NCBI RefSeq assembly: GCF_017526105.1
Contig: NZ_CP071839.1
Coordinates: forward strand, 5,285,001-5,349,000
Origin: Streptomyces cyanogenus
GTDB lineage: Bacteria > Actinomycetota > Actinomycetes > Streptomycetales > Streptomycetaceae
Reading direction: 5' to 3'
DNA: 64,000 nucleotides
The notes beneath the pieces are model-generated. The model was not told the DNA's origin. It was given only the letters and a program-made list of their open reading frames with translations, and did not search any database. The translations under genes and the position numbers were made by a program. Below are positions 7,612 to 15,297 of this stretch, one piece after another; position 1 is the stretch's first letter; each line of letters begins with the position of its first letter.

Positions 7612-9040
7612 GGCTGACCTCCACCTGTCCCACTCCGACGCCGAGCGTCAGATCCAGGGTGCCGGCCTTCCCGGCACCTTCGGCCGGCGCCAGCGTCACC
7701 TCTTTGTGCCTGCCCGGCTGCACGTCCACGTCTCTCGCACTGTCCCCGGGCAACCGGATGTCGCCCATCCCCACGTCGATGCTCATCCGCACGGTCGCGT
7801 CGGCCGGCACCACCACCTTCAGCTCTCCCGCCCCCACCCGGGCGTCCGTCGAGACCGTCTGCCCCTTGGCCGGATGCACCCGGGTCAGGTCGAGGGTGCC
7901 CCGGCCGGTGCCGAGGTCGTACCCGGACCGCACCTGGGCCGCCGCGGCCGGCTTCCAGGACGTCTTCCGCCAGTCGGTGGTGATGTCCCGGGGCAGGGCC
8001 GCCGCCCCGGCGAGCAGCGCCGCCGTGACCAGCGCCAGGAACACCGTCCCGGCCCCCGTCCGGCCCAGGACCGCGCTGAGCGCGATGCCCAGTCCGAACA
8101 CCGCCAGCGCGCACGCCAGCCCGGTCTGCAGGCTGGTGCCCAGCGGGTGCGTGTGCCAGCCGAGCCCGGTGCCCAGGCCGCCCGCCAGCAAGGCCAGCAG
8201 GAACACCCAGCCGCCGATCCAGCGCGGGCCGCGTGGTCTCGGAGGCGCGGCCTGCGGCGGCCGTATCGGCCCCGGGTGCGTCCAGGGGGTGGCCATGCCG
8301 ACGTCCACCGCTGAGAGGAGGTCCCGCTCGCGGGCATCGCCCGGCCCCCACAGATAGCCGGTCCCGCCGACATGGGAGCCGTCCTTGACGATCGGGTCCC
8401 GCCACCACGACGGGTAGGTGGTGACGACCGGCGGCGCCTGGGCCTCCGGCGGGGCGTCGGCGGCGGCCTGCGCGGCCAGCGGGTCGGGGCCGGGGGTGCC
8501 ACGGCGCGGCGACCAGTACCCCGCGCCCGCCAGCAGCAGCGAGAGCACCGTGGCGAACGCCAGCACCCCGCCGTTCTTCAGCAGGGTCAGGAGGATCCCG
8601 CAGCCGACCAGCGTGAACAGCACGGCGGCCAGCGCCTGGCCGTCGACCCGGGCCGTGAAGAGCTTGCGCAGCTCGTTCTCCTCCTCGTCCTCGTACGGCA
8701 CCAGGAGCCAGACGAAGCCATAGAAGATCAGGCCCAGGCCGCCGGTCGCCGACAGCACGGCCAGCGTGATCCGGAAGATCACCGGATCCATGTCGGTCTG
8801 CCGCCCCAGTCCCGCGCACACGCCCGCGATCATCTTGTGCCGGCGGTCGCGCCGGAGCCGGGCGGGTGCTCCGGCGCCCTCCTGCTGCGCGGGCCCGTCC
8901 GGGGAGGAAGGGGTGCCGGCGCCGGCCGCTCCCGTCTCTTGCGTCGCGGCGGGCGCGGCATCCGTCGGCCCGGTGCCCGGGGCCGGGCGCGGGCCGGGGC
9001 CGGGTCCCGGACCCGTCGCGGCGTGCTCGTGATCCGTCAT
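7598..9040 (-). CDS. PspC domain membrane protein
   Basis: A Pro/Gly/Ala-rich N-terminus of about 55 residues precedes a PspC domain, LRRDRRHKMIAGVCAGLGRQ, with the Phe-rich membrane helix after it. More membrane segments follow, and a C-terminal domain (from about residue 370) resembles the cell-wall-active/LiaF-like beta-helix: GTLDLTRVHPA, VGAGELKVVVPADATV and GMGDIRLPG. PspC and LiaF domains sense membrane stress and inhibit a partner kinase. The gene is divergent from a PspC histidine kinase, which supports a sensor or inhibitor role. The ATG at 9040 has GGAA five bases upstream; the ATG at 9049 is an alternative. Confidence 0.82.
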   Translation of the reverse strand: MTDHEHAATGPGPGPGPRPAPGTGPTDAAPAATQETGAAGAGTPSSPDGPAQQEGAGAPARLRRDRRHKMIAGVCAGLGRQTDMDPVIFRITLAVLSATGGLGLIFYGFVWLLVPYEDEEENELRKLFTARVDGQALAAVLFTLVGCGILLTLLKNGGVLAFATVLSLLLAGAGYWSPRRGTPGPDPLAAQAAADAPPEAQAPPVVTTYPSWWRDPIVKDGSHVGGTGYLWGPGDARERDLLSAVDVGMATPWTHPGPIRPPQAAPPRPRGPRWIGGWVFLLALLAGGLGTGLGWHTHPLGTSLQTGLACALAVFGLGIALSAVLGRTGAGTVFLALVTAALLAGAAALPRDITTDWRKTSWKPAAAAQVRSGYDLGTGRGTLDLTRVHPAKGQTVSTDARVGAGELKVVVPADATVRMSIDVGMGDIRLPGDSARDVDVQPGRHKEVTLAPAEGAGKAGTLDLTLGVGVGQVEVSRAAS

Positions 9041-9085
9041 GCGTTCCATGGTGACGGCCCGGCCGCCGCGACGGCAGCCGGGACG

Positions 9086-9218
9086 ACCCTGGGCGAACCC
9101 TGAAATCGGCCCTGAGACGAGGCGGGGAAGCGTTCGACCGGCGCGCACCGCCCGCCGGTCCCCTCACCCGGACCGGCTCCGGACGGAAGATCAGGGGTGT
9201 CTCGGGGGCCGACCCTGA
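9086..9218. promoter_or_regulatory. ACCCTGA repeats between the divergent PspC genes
   Basis: ACCCTGG (9086-9092), ACCCTGA (9097-9103) and GCCCTGA (9109-9115) are direct repeats 11-12 bp apart, about one helical turn. A further ACCCTGA lies at 9212-9218 and its complement TCAGGGG at 9191-9197. Helically phased direct repeats between a regulator operon and a membrane-stress gene suggest the binding site of the adjacent NarL-type regulator. Confidence 0.4.
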
Positions 9219-9253
9219 TGCCCCCTCCGCCCGGCCGTGTGACCATCGTTGGC

Positions 9254-10543
9254 ATGCCGGAAGCCGCAAGCCTGCCACTCGACGACCCGCGGCCACCGCG
9301 CAAGCTCTACCGCAGCAGCGACGGACGCTGGCTCGGCGGAGTGGCGCGGGGCCTCGCCGGGCACCTCGGGCTGCCCGTCGTCTGGGTGCGGCTCGTCTTC
9401 GTCGGCCTGTTCATGGCCGACGGCCTCGGAGCGCTGCTGTACGCCGCGTTCTGGTTCTTCGTCCCGCTCGGTGTCGGCGGCGTCGGCGACCAGAAGCCCT
9501 CGCTGGTGGGCACCGAGAGCTGGCCCGACGGGCGCCGCAGGCTCGTCGCCCGCAAACCGGACCGGGGCCAGATCGTCGCGCTGCTCCTCATGGTCATCGT
9601 GTCGATGGTCTTCGTGGGCAGCGTCGACCTGGACAGCGCGGCCAAGGCATATCTGGTGCCCGCCGTCCTCGTCGCGGCCGGTGTCGCCCTCGTCTGGCGT
9701 CAGGCGGACAACGCCCGGCGGGCCCGCTGGGTCGAGGTCGGCAGCCGGCGCCGCACCCTCACCCTGCTGCGCACCGCCGGCGGCGTCCTGCTGGTCACGG
9801 CCGGTGTCACCGTCGTCTTCGTCCTGCAGGGCTCGGCCGCCCACCTGGGCGCGGTCCTGCAGGCCGCGCTCGCCGTCCTCGTCGGCATCACCCTGCTCGC
9901 CGGCCCCTACCTGGTCCGCATGACCCAGGACCTGTCCGAGGAGCGGCTGATGCGCATCCGTGCCCAGGAACGCGCTGAAGTCGCCGCCCACGTCCACGAC
10001 TCCGTGCTGCACACCCTCACCCTGATCCAGCGCAACGCCGACCAGGCTGGCGAGGTGCGCCGCCTCGCCCGCGCGCAGGAGCGGGAACTGCGTGCCTGGC
10101 TGTACAAGCCGGAGGGCACCGGCAAGGACGAGGCGGACGAGCCGGACACGGTCGCCGAGGCGGTGCGCCGCAACGCCGCCGAGGTGGAGGACAAGCACGG
10201 GGTGCCCATCGAGGTCGTGATCGTGGGCGACTGCCCGCTGGACGAGAGGACCGGAGCGCAGATGCAAGCCGCGCGCGAGGCGATGGTGAACGCCGCCAAG
10301 TACGGTGGCGAGGGCGGTGCCGTACAGGTCTACGCCGAAGTCGAGGGGAAGACGGTCTTCGTGTCCGTACGGGACCGCGGCCCCGGCTTCGACCTCGACG
10401 CGATACCCACCGACCGCATGGGTGTCAGAGAATCGATCATCGGCCGCATGGAACGCAACGGCGGCACGGCCCGGCTGCGGGCGGTGCCCGGCGGCGGCAC
10501 CGAGGTCGAGCTGGAGATGGAGAGGGCGGAGAAGACGTCATGA
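9254..10543 (+). CDS. PspC-domain sensor histidine kinase
   Basis: An N-terminal PspC domain (LYRSSDGRWLGGVARGLAGHLG) is followed by several membrane helices. The dimerisation/phosphoacceptor region is ERAEVAAHVHDSVLHTLTLI, with the His in HDS, and an HATPase domain holds ARE..VNAAKYGG and RDRGPGFDLDAI. The 429-residue architecture fits NarL-type kinases that sense envelope state through PspC. It overlaps the response regulator by ATGA (4 bp), so the pair forms one operon. The start is uncertain: ATG 9254 has no clear Shine-Dalgarno and may be leaderless; ATG 9218 is in frame. Confidence 0.87.
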   Translation: MPEAASLPLDDPRPPRKLYRSSDGRWLGGVARGLAGHLGLPVVWVRLVFVGLFMADGLGALLYAAFWFFVPLGVGGVGDQKPSLVGTESWPDGRRRLVARKPDRGQIVALLLMVIVSMVFVGSVDLDSAAKAYLVPAVLVAAGVALVWRQADNARRARWVEVGSRRRTLTLLRTAGGVLLVTAGVTVVFVLQGSAAHLGAVLQAALAVLVGITLLAGPYLVRMTQDLSEERLMRIRAQERAEVAAHVHDSVLHTLTLIQRNADQAGEVRRLARAQERELRAWLYKPEGTGKDEADEPDTVAEAVRRNAAEVEDKHGVPIEVVIVGDCPLDERTGAQMQAAREAMVNAAKYGGEGGAVQVYAEVEGKTVFVSVRDRGPGFDLDAIPTDRMGVRESIIGRMERNGGTARLRAVPGGGTEVELEMERAEKTS

Positions 10544-11268
10544 GCGACGCGACCGAGGCGAACGGCACGGGGGCGGCGGAGTCCGGACTGCCCGGCGGCG
10601 CGGGCGGGCGGCACGTACGGGTGGTCCTCGTGGACGACCACCGGATGTTCCGCGCCGGCGTCCAGGCCGAGATCGGCCGGACCGCCGAGACCGGCGTCGA
10701 GGTGGTCGGCGAGGCCGCGGACGTCGACCAGGCGGTCGCGGTCATCACCGCCACCCGGCCCGAGGTCGTCCTCCTCGACGTCCACCTGCCGGGCGGCGGT
10801 GGGGTCGAAGTGCTGCGCCGCTGCGCGGCGTTGACCGCGGACGCCGAACAGCCCGTCCGTTTCCTCGCGCTGTCCGTGTCGGACGCGGCGGAGGACGTGA
10901 TCGGGGTGATCCGCGGCGGCGCCCGGGGCTATGTCACCAAGACCATCACCGGCGCGGACCTGGTCGACTCGATCTTCCGCGTCCAGGAGGGCGACGCCGT
11001 CTTCTCCCCGCGGCTCGCCGGGTTCGTGCTCGACGCCTTCGCCTCCACGGACGCCCCGCCGGTGGACGAGGACCTGGACCGCCTCACCCAGCGGGAACGC
11101 GAGGTGCTGCGCCTGATCGCCCGTGGCTATGCGTACAAGGAGATCGCCAAGCAGCTGTTCATCTCGGTGAAGACGGTCGAGTCCCATGTCTCGGCGGTCC
11201 TGCGCAAGCTCCAGTTGTCGAACCGGCACGAGCTGACCCGCTGGGCCACCGCACGCCGGCTGGTCTGA
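10540..11268 (+). CDS. NarL/LuxR-type response regulator
   Basis: The 242-residue protein has a receiver domain (VRVVLVDDHRMFRAGV, phospho-acceptor Asp in VVLLDVHLPGGGG, conserved Lys in GYVTKTITG) and a C-terminal LuxR helix-turn-helix (LTQREREVLRLIARGYAYKE, then SVKTVESHVSAVLRKL). It is coupled to the PspC kinase by a 4-bp overlap. It likely controls the divergent PspC gene through the ACCCTGA repeats; that is an inference from position. Confidence 0.93.
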   Translation: MSDATEANGTGAAESGLPGGAGGRHVRVVLVDDHRMFRAGVQAEIGRTAETGVEVVGEAADVDQAVAVITATRPEVVLLDVHLPGGGGVEVLRRCAALTADAEQPVRFLALSVSDAAEDVIGVIRGGARGYVTKTITGADLVDSIFRVQEGDAVFSPRLAGFVLDAFASTDAPPVDEDLDRLTQREREVLRLIARGYAYKEIAKQLFISVKTVESHVSAVLRKLQLSNRHELTRWATARRLV

Positions 11269-11305
11269 CCCCTACGGCTCACCCTCGCCCCACCTGCTTC
11301 CGGCC

Positions 11306-12373
11306 TCAGGCGACCCTGGTAGCCCCCGCGAAGGGCATCTGGTCGATCGGGGCCACGCGGACCGGTGCCGACGGGTTCGGGGCGTGGATCATCCGGCCGT
11401 TGCCCACGTAGATGCCGACGTGGCTGATCCCGGAGTAGAAGAACACCAGGTCCCCCGGGCGGAGTTCGGAACGGGAGACCCGGTGGCCCGCGTTGATCTG
11501 GGCGTAGGTGGTGCGCGGCAGGGAGATGCCGGCGGAACGGTAGGCGGCCTGGACCAGGCCCGAGCAGTCGAAGGCGTTCGGGCCGGTCGCTCCCCACACA
11601 TAGGGGCTGCCGAGCTTGCCGTAGGCGTAGGCGACGGCCGCCGCCGCGCGGGTGGTGGGGGCCGGGGCGGACCCGGCCCGCTCCAGCGGCTCCCGCGGGT
11701 CCACGGCCGACCGCGAGACGCGCGGTCCGCTCGTACCGCCGGCACCGGTGGCCTCGGCTCGCTGCCGTGGAGTCAGCCGTGCCAGCAGCCGCCGGGCCTC
11801 GGCCAGCTTGCCGGTGAGGGTCTTCTTGTGCCGGTTCAGCTCGGCCTGCCGGGACCGCAGCGAGGTCAGTTCGATGCGCGCGGCACCGCGCAACCGCTCG
11901 ATCTCGCGCAGTTGCCGGCGCACCTGTGAGACGGCGGCGGCCTGCCGGTCACCGGCCCGCTCGGCGAGCGCGGCGCCGTCCAGGTACCGGTCTGGGTCGC
12001 TGGAGAGGGCCAGTTGCCAGGCCGGGTCGATGCCGCCGTCGCGGTACTGCGCCGCCGCGGCGCCACCCAGTGCCTCCCGGGCGGAGTTGAGCTTCGTCTG
12101 CTTGCGGGCGGCCTGCTCCTGGAGCGAGTTCAGCCGCCGCTGGGACGTGTCCGCCTTCTCCTTCGCCTCGTGGTATTTCTCGGTGGCGGCCTCGGCCTCC
12201 CGGTACAGGGTGTCCACCTTCGCCTTCACCTGCTGCGGCGTCAGCTGTGGCTCGGCGTGTCCCGTCCCGTCGAAACCCGTCGCGGTGGCCGCGCCCGCCA
12301 GGGCGAGCGTGACGGCCGTCCGGGCCGTATGGCCGCTGAACGGGCGTTGCGAGGGCTTGCGGTGCGCTGCCAC
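11306..12373 (-). CDS. NlpC/P60 cell-wall endopeptidase with coiled coil
   Basis: The 355-residue secreted protein starts VAAHRKPSQRP, followed by a hydrophobic signal segment. A long coiled coil (about residues 45-205) leads to an NlpC/P60 domain with catalytic C270 in AFDCSGLVQAAYRSAG and His residues in SGISHVGIYVGNGRMIHAP (H318, H330). It should cleave D-gamma-Glu-diaminopimelate bonds in peptidoglycan stems, like RipA/CwlO relatives. GTG 12373 is chosen because GGAAGGA lies upstream at 12387-12393 and the AxHRKP start matches the paralogue at 14827. Unlike that paralogue, no c-di-AMP riboswitch is present. Confidence 0.88.
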   Translation of the reverse strand: MAAHRKPSQRPFSGHTARTAVTLALAGAATATGFDGTGHAEPQLTPQQVKAKVDTLYREAEAATEKYHEAKEKADTSQRRLNSLQEQAARKQTKLNSAREALGGAAAAQYRDGGIDPAWQLALSSDPDRYLDGAALAERAGDRQAAAVSQVRRQLREIERLRGAARIELTSLRSRQAELNRHKKTLTGKLAEARRLLARLTPRQRAEATGAGGTSGPRVSRSAVDPREPLERAGSAPAPTTRAAAAVAYAYGKLGSPYVWGATGPNAFDCSGLVQAAYRSAGISLPRTTYAQINAGHRVSRSELRPGDLVFFYSGISHVGIYVGNGRMIHAPNPSAPVRVAPIDQMPFAGATRVA

Positions 12374-12834
12374 CTGGACTGTCACGTCCTTCCGTACGAC
12401 TCGTACGACCGAGCGGTCAGTACGCCCCGCGGCGGCCCGCACAGGGGAGGCGGGCCGCCGCCGGGCCTTTCTCGGCGGTGGTGGCCGACTGCCGCCCATG
12501 GCCCGGGCGGCGGTGGGGAGCCGGTCACCTGGGGGAGGACGGTAGGCCGGACGGTGACAAGTGGGTAACGCGCTGTACGGAACTGGTTCGGACGGACCGG
12601 GTTTTGGCCGTATGTGATCGCAGGGACGCAGGGGAGTCGTCGTGTTTACGTAGCGTGGTGATCGAAGTGCGGAAAGTGAGAATGGTGGCGAGCGTGGGGT
12701 GCTACCGCGCCTCAGTGCCGGAACTTCCAAGCGCCCCGAGTGTCAGTCCGCGGCCGTGTCGAGGGAACCTTGCGAACTCCTTCGGTGGGCCCGGTGACGG
12801 GGCGGCCGGAGGCCCCTGGCTAGGCTCCGGCCCC
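12374..12834. other. Divergent promoter region of the NlpC/P60 and membrane-protein genes
   Basis: It holds the 5' leader of the NlpC/P60 gene on the minus strand, with a 12-bp GC stem (12429-12440 with 12450-12461, 9-nt loop) about 40 nt before the ribosome-binding site. The minus strand also reads GTTACC-N5-GTCACC around 12554-12572, a spaced repeat of the kind bound by MtrA; this is suggestive only. On the plus strand TAGGCT (12821-12826) ends 8 nt before the next gene. No credible CDS is seen. Confidence 0.5.
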
Positions 12835-13188
12835 ATGGACGTACTCATCCATCTCTTCGTCGGCCTGCACATCGTCGGTATCGCCGCGCTGCTCGGCGGA
12901 TTCCTCACCCAGATGAAGGCGATGGGCCAGGGCACGGCCCGGTTCGTGCCCGGGATGCTGCACGGCGCGCTGACCATGCTGGTCACCGGCGTGGCCCTCG
13001 TCGGCCTCAACCAGGCCGACGACCACCACGTCAACACCATCAAGATCGGCGTGAAGCTGGCCCTGCTGATCGTGATCCTCGGCCTGGTCTACGTGAAGCG
13101 CGACGAGGAACGGGTCGACAAGGGCCTCTTCGGGCTGGTCGGCCTGCTCACCACGGCCAACATCTTCATCGCCGTCCTCTGGACCTGA
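12835..13188 (+). CDS. Small integral membrane protein (117 aa)
   Basis: The four hydrophobic helices include LIHLFVGLHIVGIAALLGGF and IGVKLALLIVILGLVYV. No family name is certain; it looks like a conserved Streptomyces membrane protein. TAGGCT, a good -10, ends 8 nt before the ATG at 12835, so it is probably leaderless. In-frame starts further upstream would cross this promoter and lack hydrophobic or conserved sequence. It converges on the second NlpC/P60 gene, with a hairpin terminator at their junction. Confidence 0.75.
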   Translation: MDVLIHLFVGLHIVGIAALLGGFLTQMKAMGQGTARFVPGMLHGALTMLVTGVALVGLNQADDHHVNTIKIGVKLALLIVILGLVYVKRDEERVDKGLFGLVGLLTTANIFIAVLWT

Positions 13189-13210
13189 CCCCCGGCGCGC
13201 CCCGGGGTCA
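13186..13210. terminator. Shared hairpin at convergent gene ends
   Basis: TGACCCC (13186-13192) pairs with GGGGTCA (13204-13210), and the stem overlaps both stop codons. It can act in both directions. Confidence 0.5.
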
Positions 13211-14827
13211 GCCCGGCCGCACCACGCTGTGGACGGCCGACTCACCGATGCCGGAGACCGGCTCCTCGCTGACGTAGGCGCCCGGCCTGGGGGCGTGGAT
13301 CATCAGGCCGTCGCCCGTGCAGAGCCCGACATGGCTGACGTCGTCGTGGAAGAAGACGAGGTCACCGGGGCGGGCGTCGGCCGGCGGAACCGGGGTGCCC
13401 ACTTCGGCCTGCTCGCGCGCGGTGCGCGGGAGTGTGACGCCGGCGGACTTCCAGGCGGCCTGGACGAGGCCCGAGCAGTCGTACGAGCCGGGCCCGGCGG
13501 CGCCCCACACGCACGGCTTGCCGAGCTGGGCGCGGGCGAAGGCGATGGCCTTCCTGGCCTTGGTCGCGTACGTGCCGGACGGTGTGGCGGCGGCCAAGGC
13601 CTGCTGCGACAGCAGCAGGCGCGCGTGGGCGAGCTTTTTCTGCACGGCGGCCTTGGCGGCCTTCGGGCCGCTCGCGACGGCGTCCGGCCGGCTGGTGGTG
13701 GGGGCCGTGAGGGGAGCGGCCTGAACGACCGCGGGGGCTGCTGTCCTCTGGGCGGATCGGGGGAGTGCTGTCCTCGGGGCGGGAGCGGCCTGGGGGACTG
13801 CTGTCGTGGCGGTGGGCTCGGCGGCCGAGGTGGTTCCGGTGAGCGCGGTGGCAGCTGCTTCCCCGGCGGCTGCGCCGACGCCGCTGTCCGGAACGAGCGC
13901 TGCGGTGGCGGCCGTGTCCCTCGTGGGCGACGCGATTCCGGTGTCCGGGACGGGGTGAGCGACTCCCGTGTCACGGGCGTGCCGGGCGATTCCGGTGTTC
14001 TGGGCGGGCTGAGTGACTCCCGTGTCGTGGGCGTGCCGTGCGATTCCGCTGTCCGGAGTGATCCCGGTGACGGCCGTCTCCGCGACGGACGGCGCGATGC
14101 CTGTGCCCCCTGCGGAGGGGGAGAGGCCCGTGCTTCCGGCGGCCGGTGCGATGCCCGTGCCCTCAACGGCCGGTGCGATGCCCGTGATCGCGGCGTACGG
14201 CGCCATGCCCGTGCCCCTGACGGAGGGCCCGCTCCCGGCGGTCGGTGCCATGCCCGCAGCCCCAAGGGCCGGTGTGGCGCCCGTACCCCCGGCGAGGCCC
14301 TTGCCGCGCTCGGCCGGTGCGGCGCCGCGCTGGGCCGGGATCATGCCGCGCAGGTTCGGCAGGGCTCGGTGCTGGGCGCGGCGGGCGACCTCGTCCCGCA
14401 GCCGCTGCAGGCTGTCCGCACGGCGCGCCGCCGGGGCCTCGGCGCCGTCGGCCCTCTCGGCCCGCTCACCCCGCCCGATCCAGCCTTCGCCCCGCCCGGA
14501 GGCCTGCGTCGGCCCCCCGGCCGCACGCTCGGCCCCCCGCTCGACTCGCCCGGCACCGCGATCGCCCCGTCCGTTCCCCCGGTCGGTGCGCCCGCCGCGC
14601 TCCTTGCCCGTGGCGGATGCCTCGGCTGCCGACTCCGCGCGGCGGTACAGGTCGTCGATCTTCCGCTCGATCTCTTCCGGGCTCGGCGCGGCGTGTCCGG
14701 CCGTGGGTGCGGCCGCGGCGGTCTGGGAGAGCACGGCCACGGAGGTGAGCGCGGCGGTGGCGAGGGCGGGGGTGCCGATGCCCGCTCCGGGGGTCCCGCC
14801 GGGGCGCGGCTTGCGGTGCGACGCCAA
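13208..14827 (-). CDS. NlpC/P60 cell-wall hydrolase with repeat linker, riboswitch-controlled
   Basis: The 539-residue secreted protein has a signal-like N-terminus (MASHRKPRPGG, then an Ala-rich stretch), a charged Arg/Gly-rich segment, a degenerate repeat linker (residues 190-305) of TG(I/V/M)AP-type units, and a C-terminal NlpC/P60 domain. The catalytic C451 is in SYDCSGLVQAAWKSAG, with H499 (VSHVGLC) and H511 (LMIHAPRPG). It is a paralogue of the gene at 11306. The start is TTG at 14827, supported by GGAAGGAG upstream and the MASHRKP match to the paralogue. A c-di-AMP riboswitch occupies the 5' UTR. It should hydrolyse peptidoglycan stem peptides. Confidence 0.87.
   Translation of the reverse strand: MASHRKPRPGGTPGAGIGTPALATAALTSVAVLSQTAAAAPTAGHAAPSPEEIERKIDDLYRRAESAAEASATGKERGGRTDRGNGRGDRGAGRVERGAERAAGGPTQASGRGEGWIGRGERAERADGAEAPAARRADSLQRLRDEVARRAQHRALPNLRGMIPAQRGAAPAERGKGLAGGTGATPALGAAGMAPTAGSGPSVRGTGMAPYAAITGIAPAVEGTGIAPAAGSTGLSPSAGGTGIAPSVAETAVTGITPDSGIARHAHDTGVTQPAQNTGIARHARDTGVAHPVPDTGIASPTRDTAATAALVPDSGVGAAAGEAAATALTGTTSAAEPTATTAVPQAAPAPRTALPRSAQRTAAPAVVQAAPLTAPTTSRPDAVASGPKAAKAAVQKKLAHARLLLSQQALAAATPSGTYATKARKAIAFARAQLGKPCVWGAAGPGSYDCSGLVQAAWKSAGVTLPRTAREQAEVGTPVPPADARPGDLVFFHDDVSHVGLCTGDGLMIHAPRPGAYVSEEPVSGIGESAVHSVVRPG
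13913..14260 (-). repeat. Degenerate TGIAP-type repeat region in the NlpC/P60 gene
   Basis: About ten units of 10-15 residues with the core TG(I/M/V/L)(A/T/S)P or DTGIA(R/S) lie between the N-terminal part and the catalytic domain. Unit length varies. It is likely a flexible wall-spanning linker. Confidence 0.65.
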
Positions 14828-14849
14828 GGGAGGCGACTCCTTCCGTACT

Positions 14850-15027
14850 GCCGCCTACCGGGGAAGCGGTGGGGGCCCCAGGCCGCGAGGGCTCTGGGGG
14901 AGGGCTCGGGCGGATGCTCGGAAGGGTCGCCCTACGACGTCGTCCCGGGCGGGAGTCGGCCGATTCACCCCAGGATCGGTGGGTCCCCGGCTCCGGGCAC
15001 CGTGCGGGGCGCGCCGGACTCGGCGGA
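14850..15027 (-). ncRNA. c-di-AMP riboswitch (ydaO/yuaA type)
   Basis: In the 5' UTR of the NlpC/P60 gene the minus strand reads CCGGGGACCCACC, then CTGGGGTGAATC (about 14990-14962), the hallmark core of ydaO riboswitches. CGTAGGGCGACCCTTCCGAG follows, then the closing CGGTAGGCGG. P1 pairs CCGCC (15026-15022) with GGCGG (14855-14851), seven bases before the GGAAGGAG. ydaO RNAs bind two c-di-AMP molecules and turn genes off. In Streptomyces they are known upstream of wall-hydrolase genes such as rpfA. Confidence 0.85.
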
Positions 15028-15079
15028 GGCCGTGCGGCCCGGCGACGTTCGCCGGAGGGGGGTCGTACGGCCTGACGGC

Positions 15080-15109
15080 AACGTAGCCAACTCTTGTGTC
15101 TTCTGTGAA
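15080..15109 (-). promoter_or_regulatory. Promoter upstream of the c-di-AMP riboswitch
   Basis: TTCACA and TACGTT (15085-15080) are separated by 18 bp on the minus strand. Predicted transcription begins near 15073, about 45 nt before the aptamer. Confidence 0.45.
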
Positions 15110-15265
15110 GGTTGGTGTGCGGTATGTCCGATACATTTCCGTGACCTAAGGGCACTTTCACGCGGACGTGACCAGACGCTTCCGGTGTGTGACCGGCGGA
15201 AACGCACTTTCCGTACGAAGATCAACTCGCCGGGGCCACCGCCGGGTTCCGGGGACGGTGACCGG

Positions 15266-15288
15266 TTGTCGGTGCGGCGCCCTAGACT
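15266..15288 (+). promoter_or_regulatory. RecA-NDp type (PafBC-class) promoter of pcrA
   Basis: TTGTCGGTG (15266-15274), eight bases, TAGACT (15283-15288) matches the actinobacterial LexA-independent DNA-damage consensus TTGTCRGTG-N8-TAnnnT at every fixed position. The ATG is 9 nt after the -10, so the transcript is probably leaderless. The same element appears at 24494-24575. Confidence 0.8.
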
Positions 15289-15297
15289 CGGAGAGCG

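Larger units (their letters stand above)
14828..15297. other. Divergent regulatory region of the NlpC/P60 gene and pcrA
   Basis: It contains the riboswitch and its promoter on the minus strand and the damage-type promoter of pcrA on the plus strand (15266-15288). GTGACC occurs at 15141, 15168 and 15189, possible regulator half-sites. No additional CDS is seen. Confidence 0.55.

Noticed and set aside
12374..12700. c-di-AMP riboswitch upstream of the first NlpC/P60 gene
   Set aside because: The GGGGACCCA and GGGGTGAAT core is absent; only a GC hairpin is found.
15141..15194. MtrA boxes (GTGACC copies) upstream of pcrA and the NlpC/P60 gene
   Set aside because: The spacing (27 and 21 bp) does not fit a clean direct-repeat site, and short GTGACC is common at this GC content.
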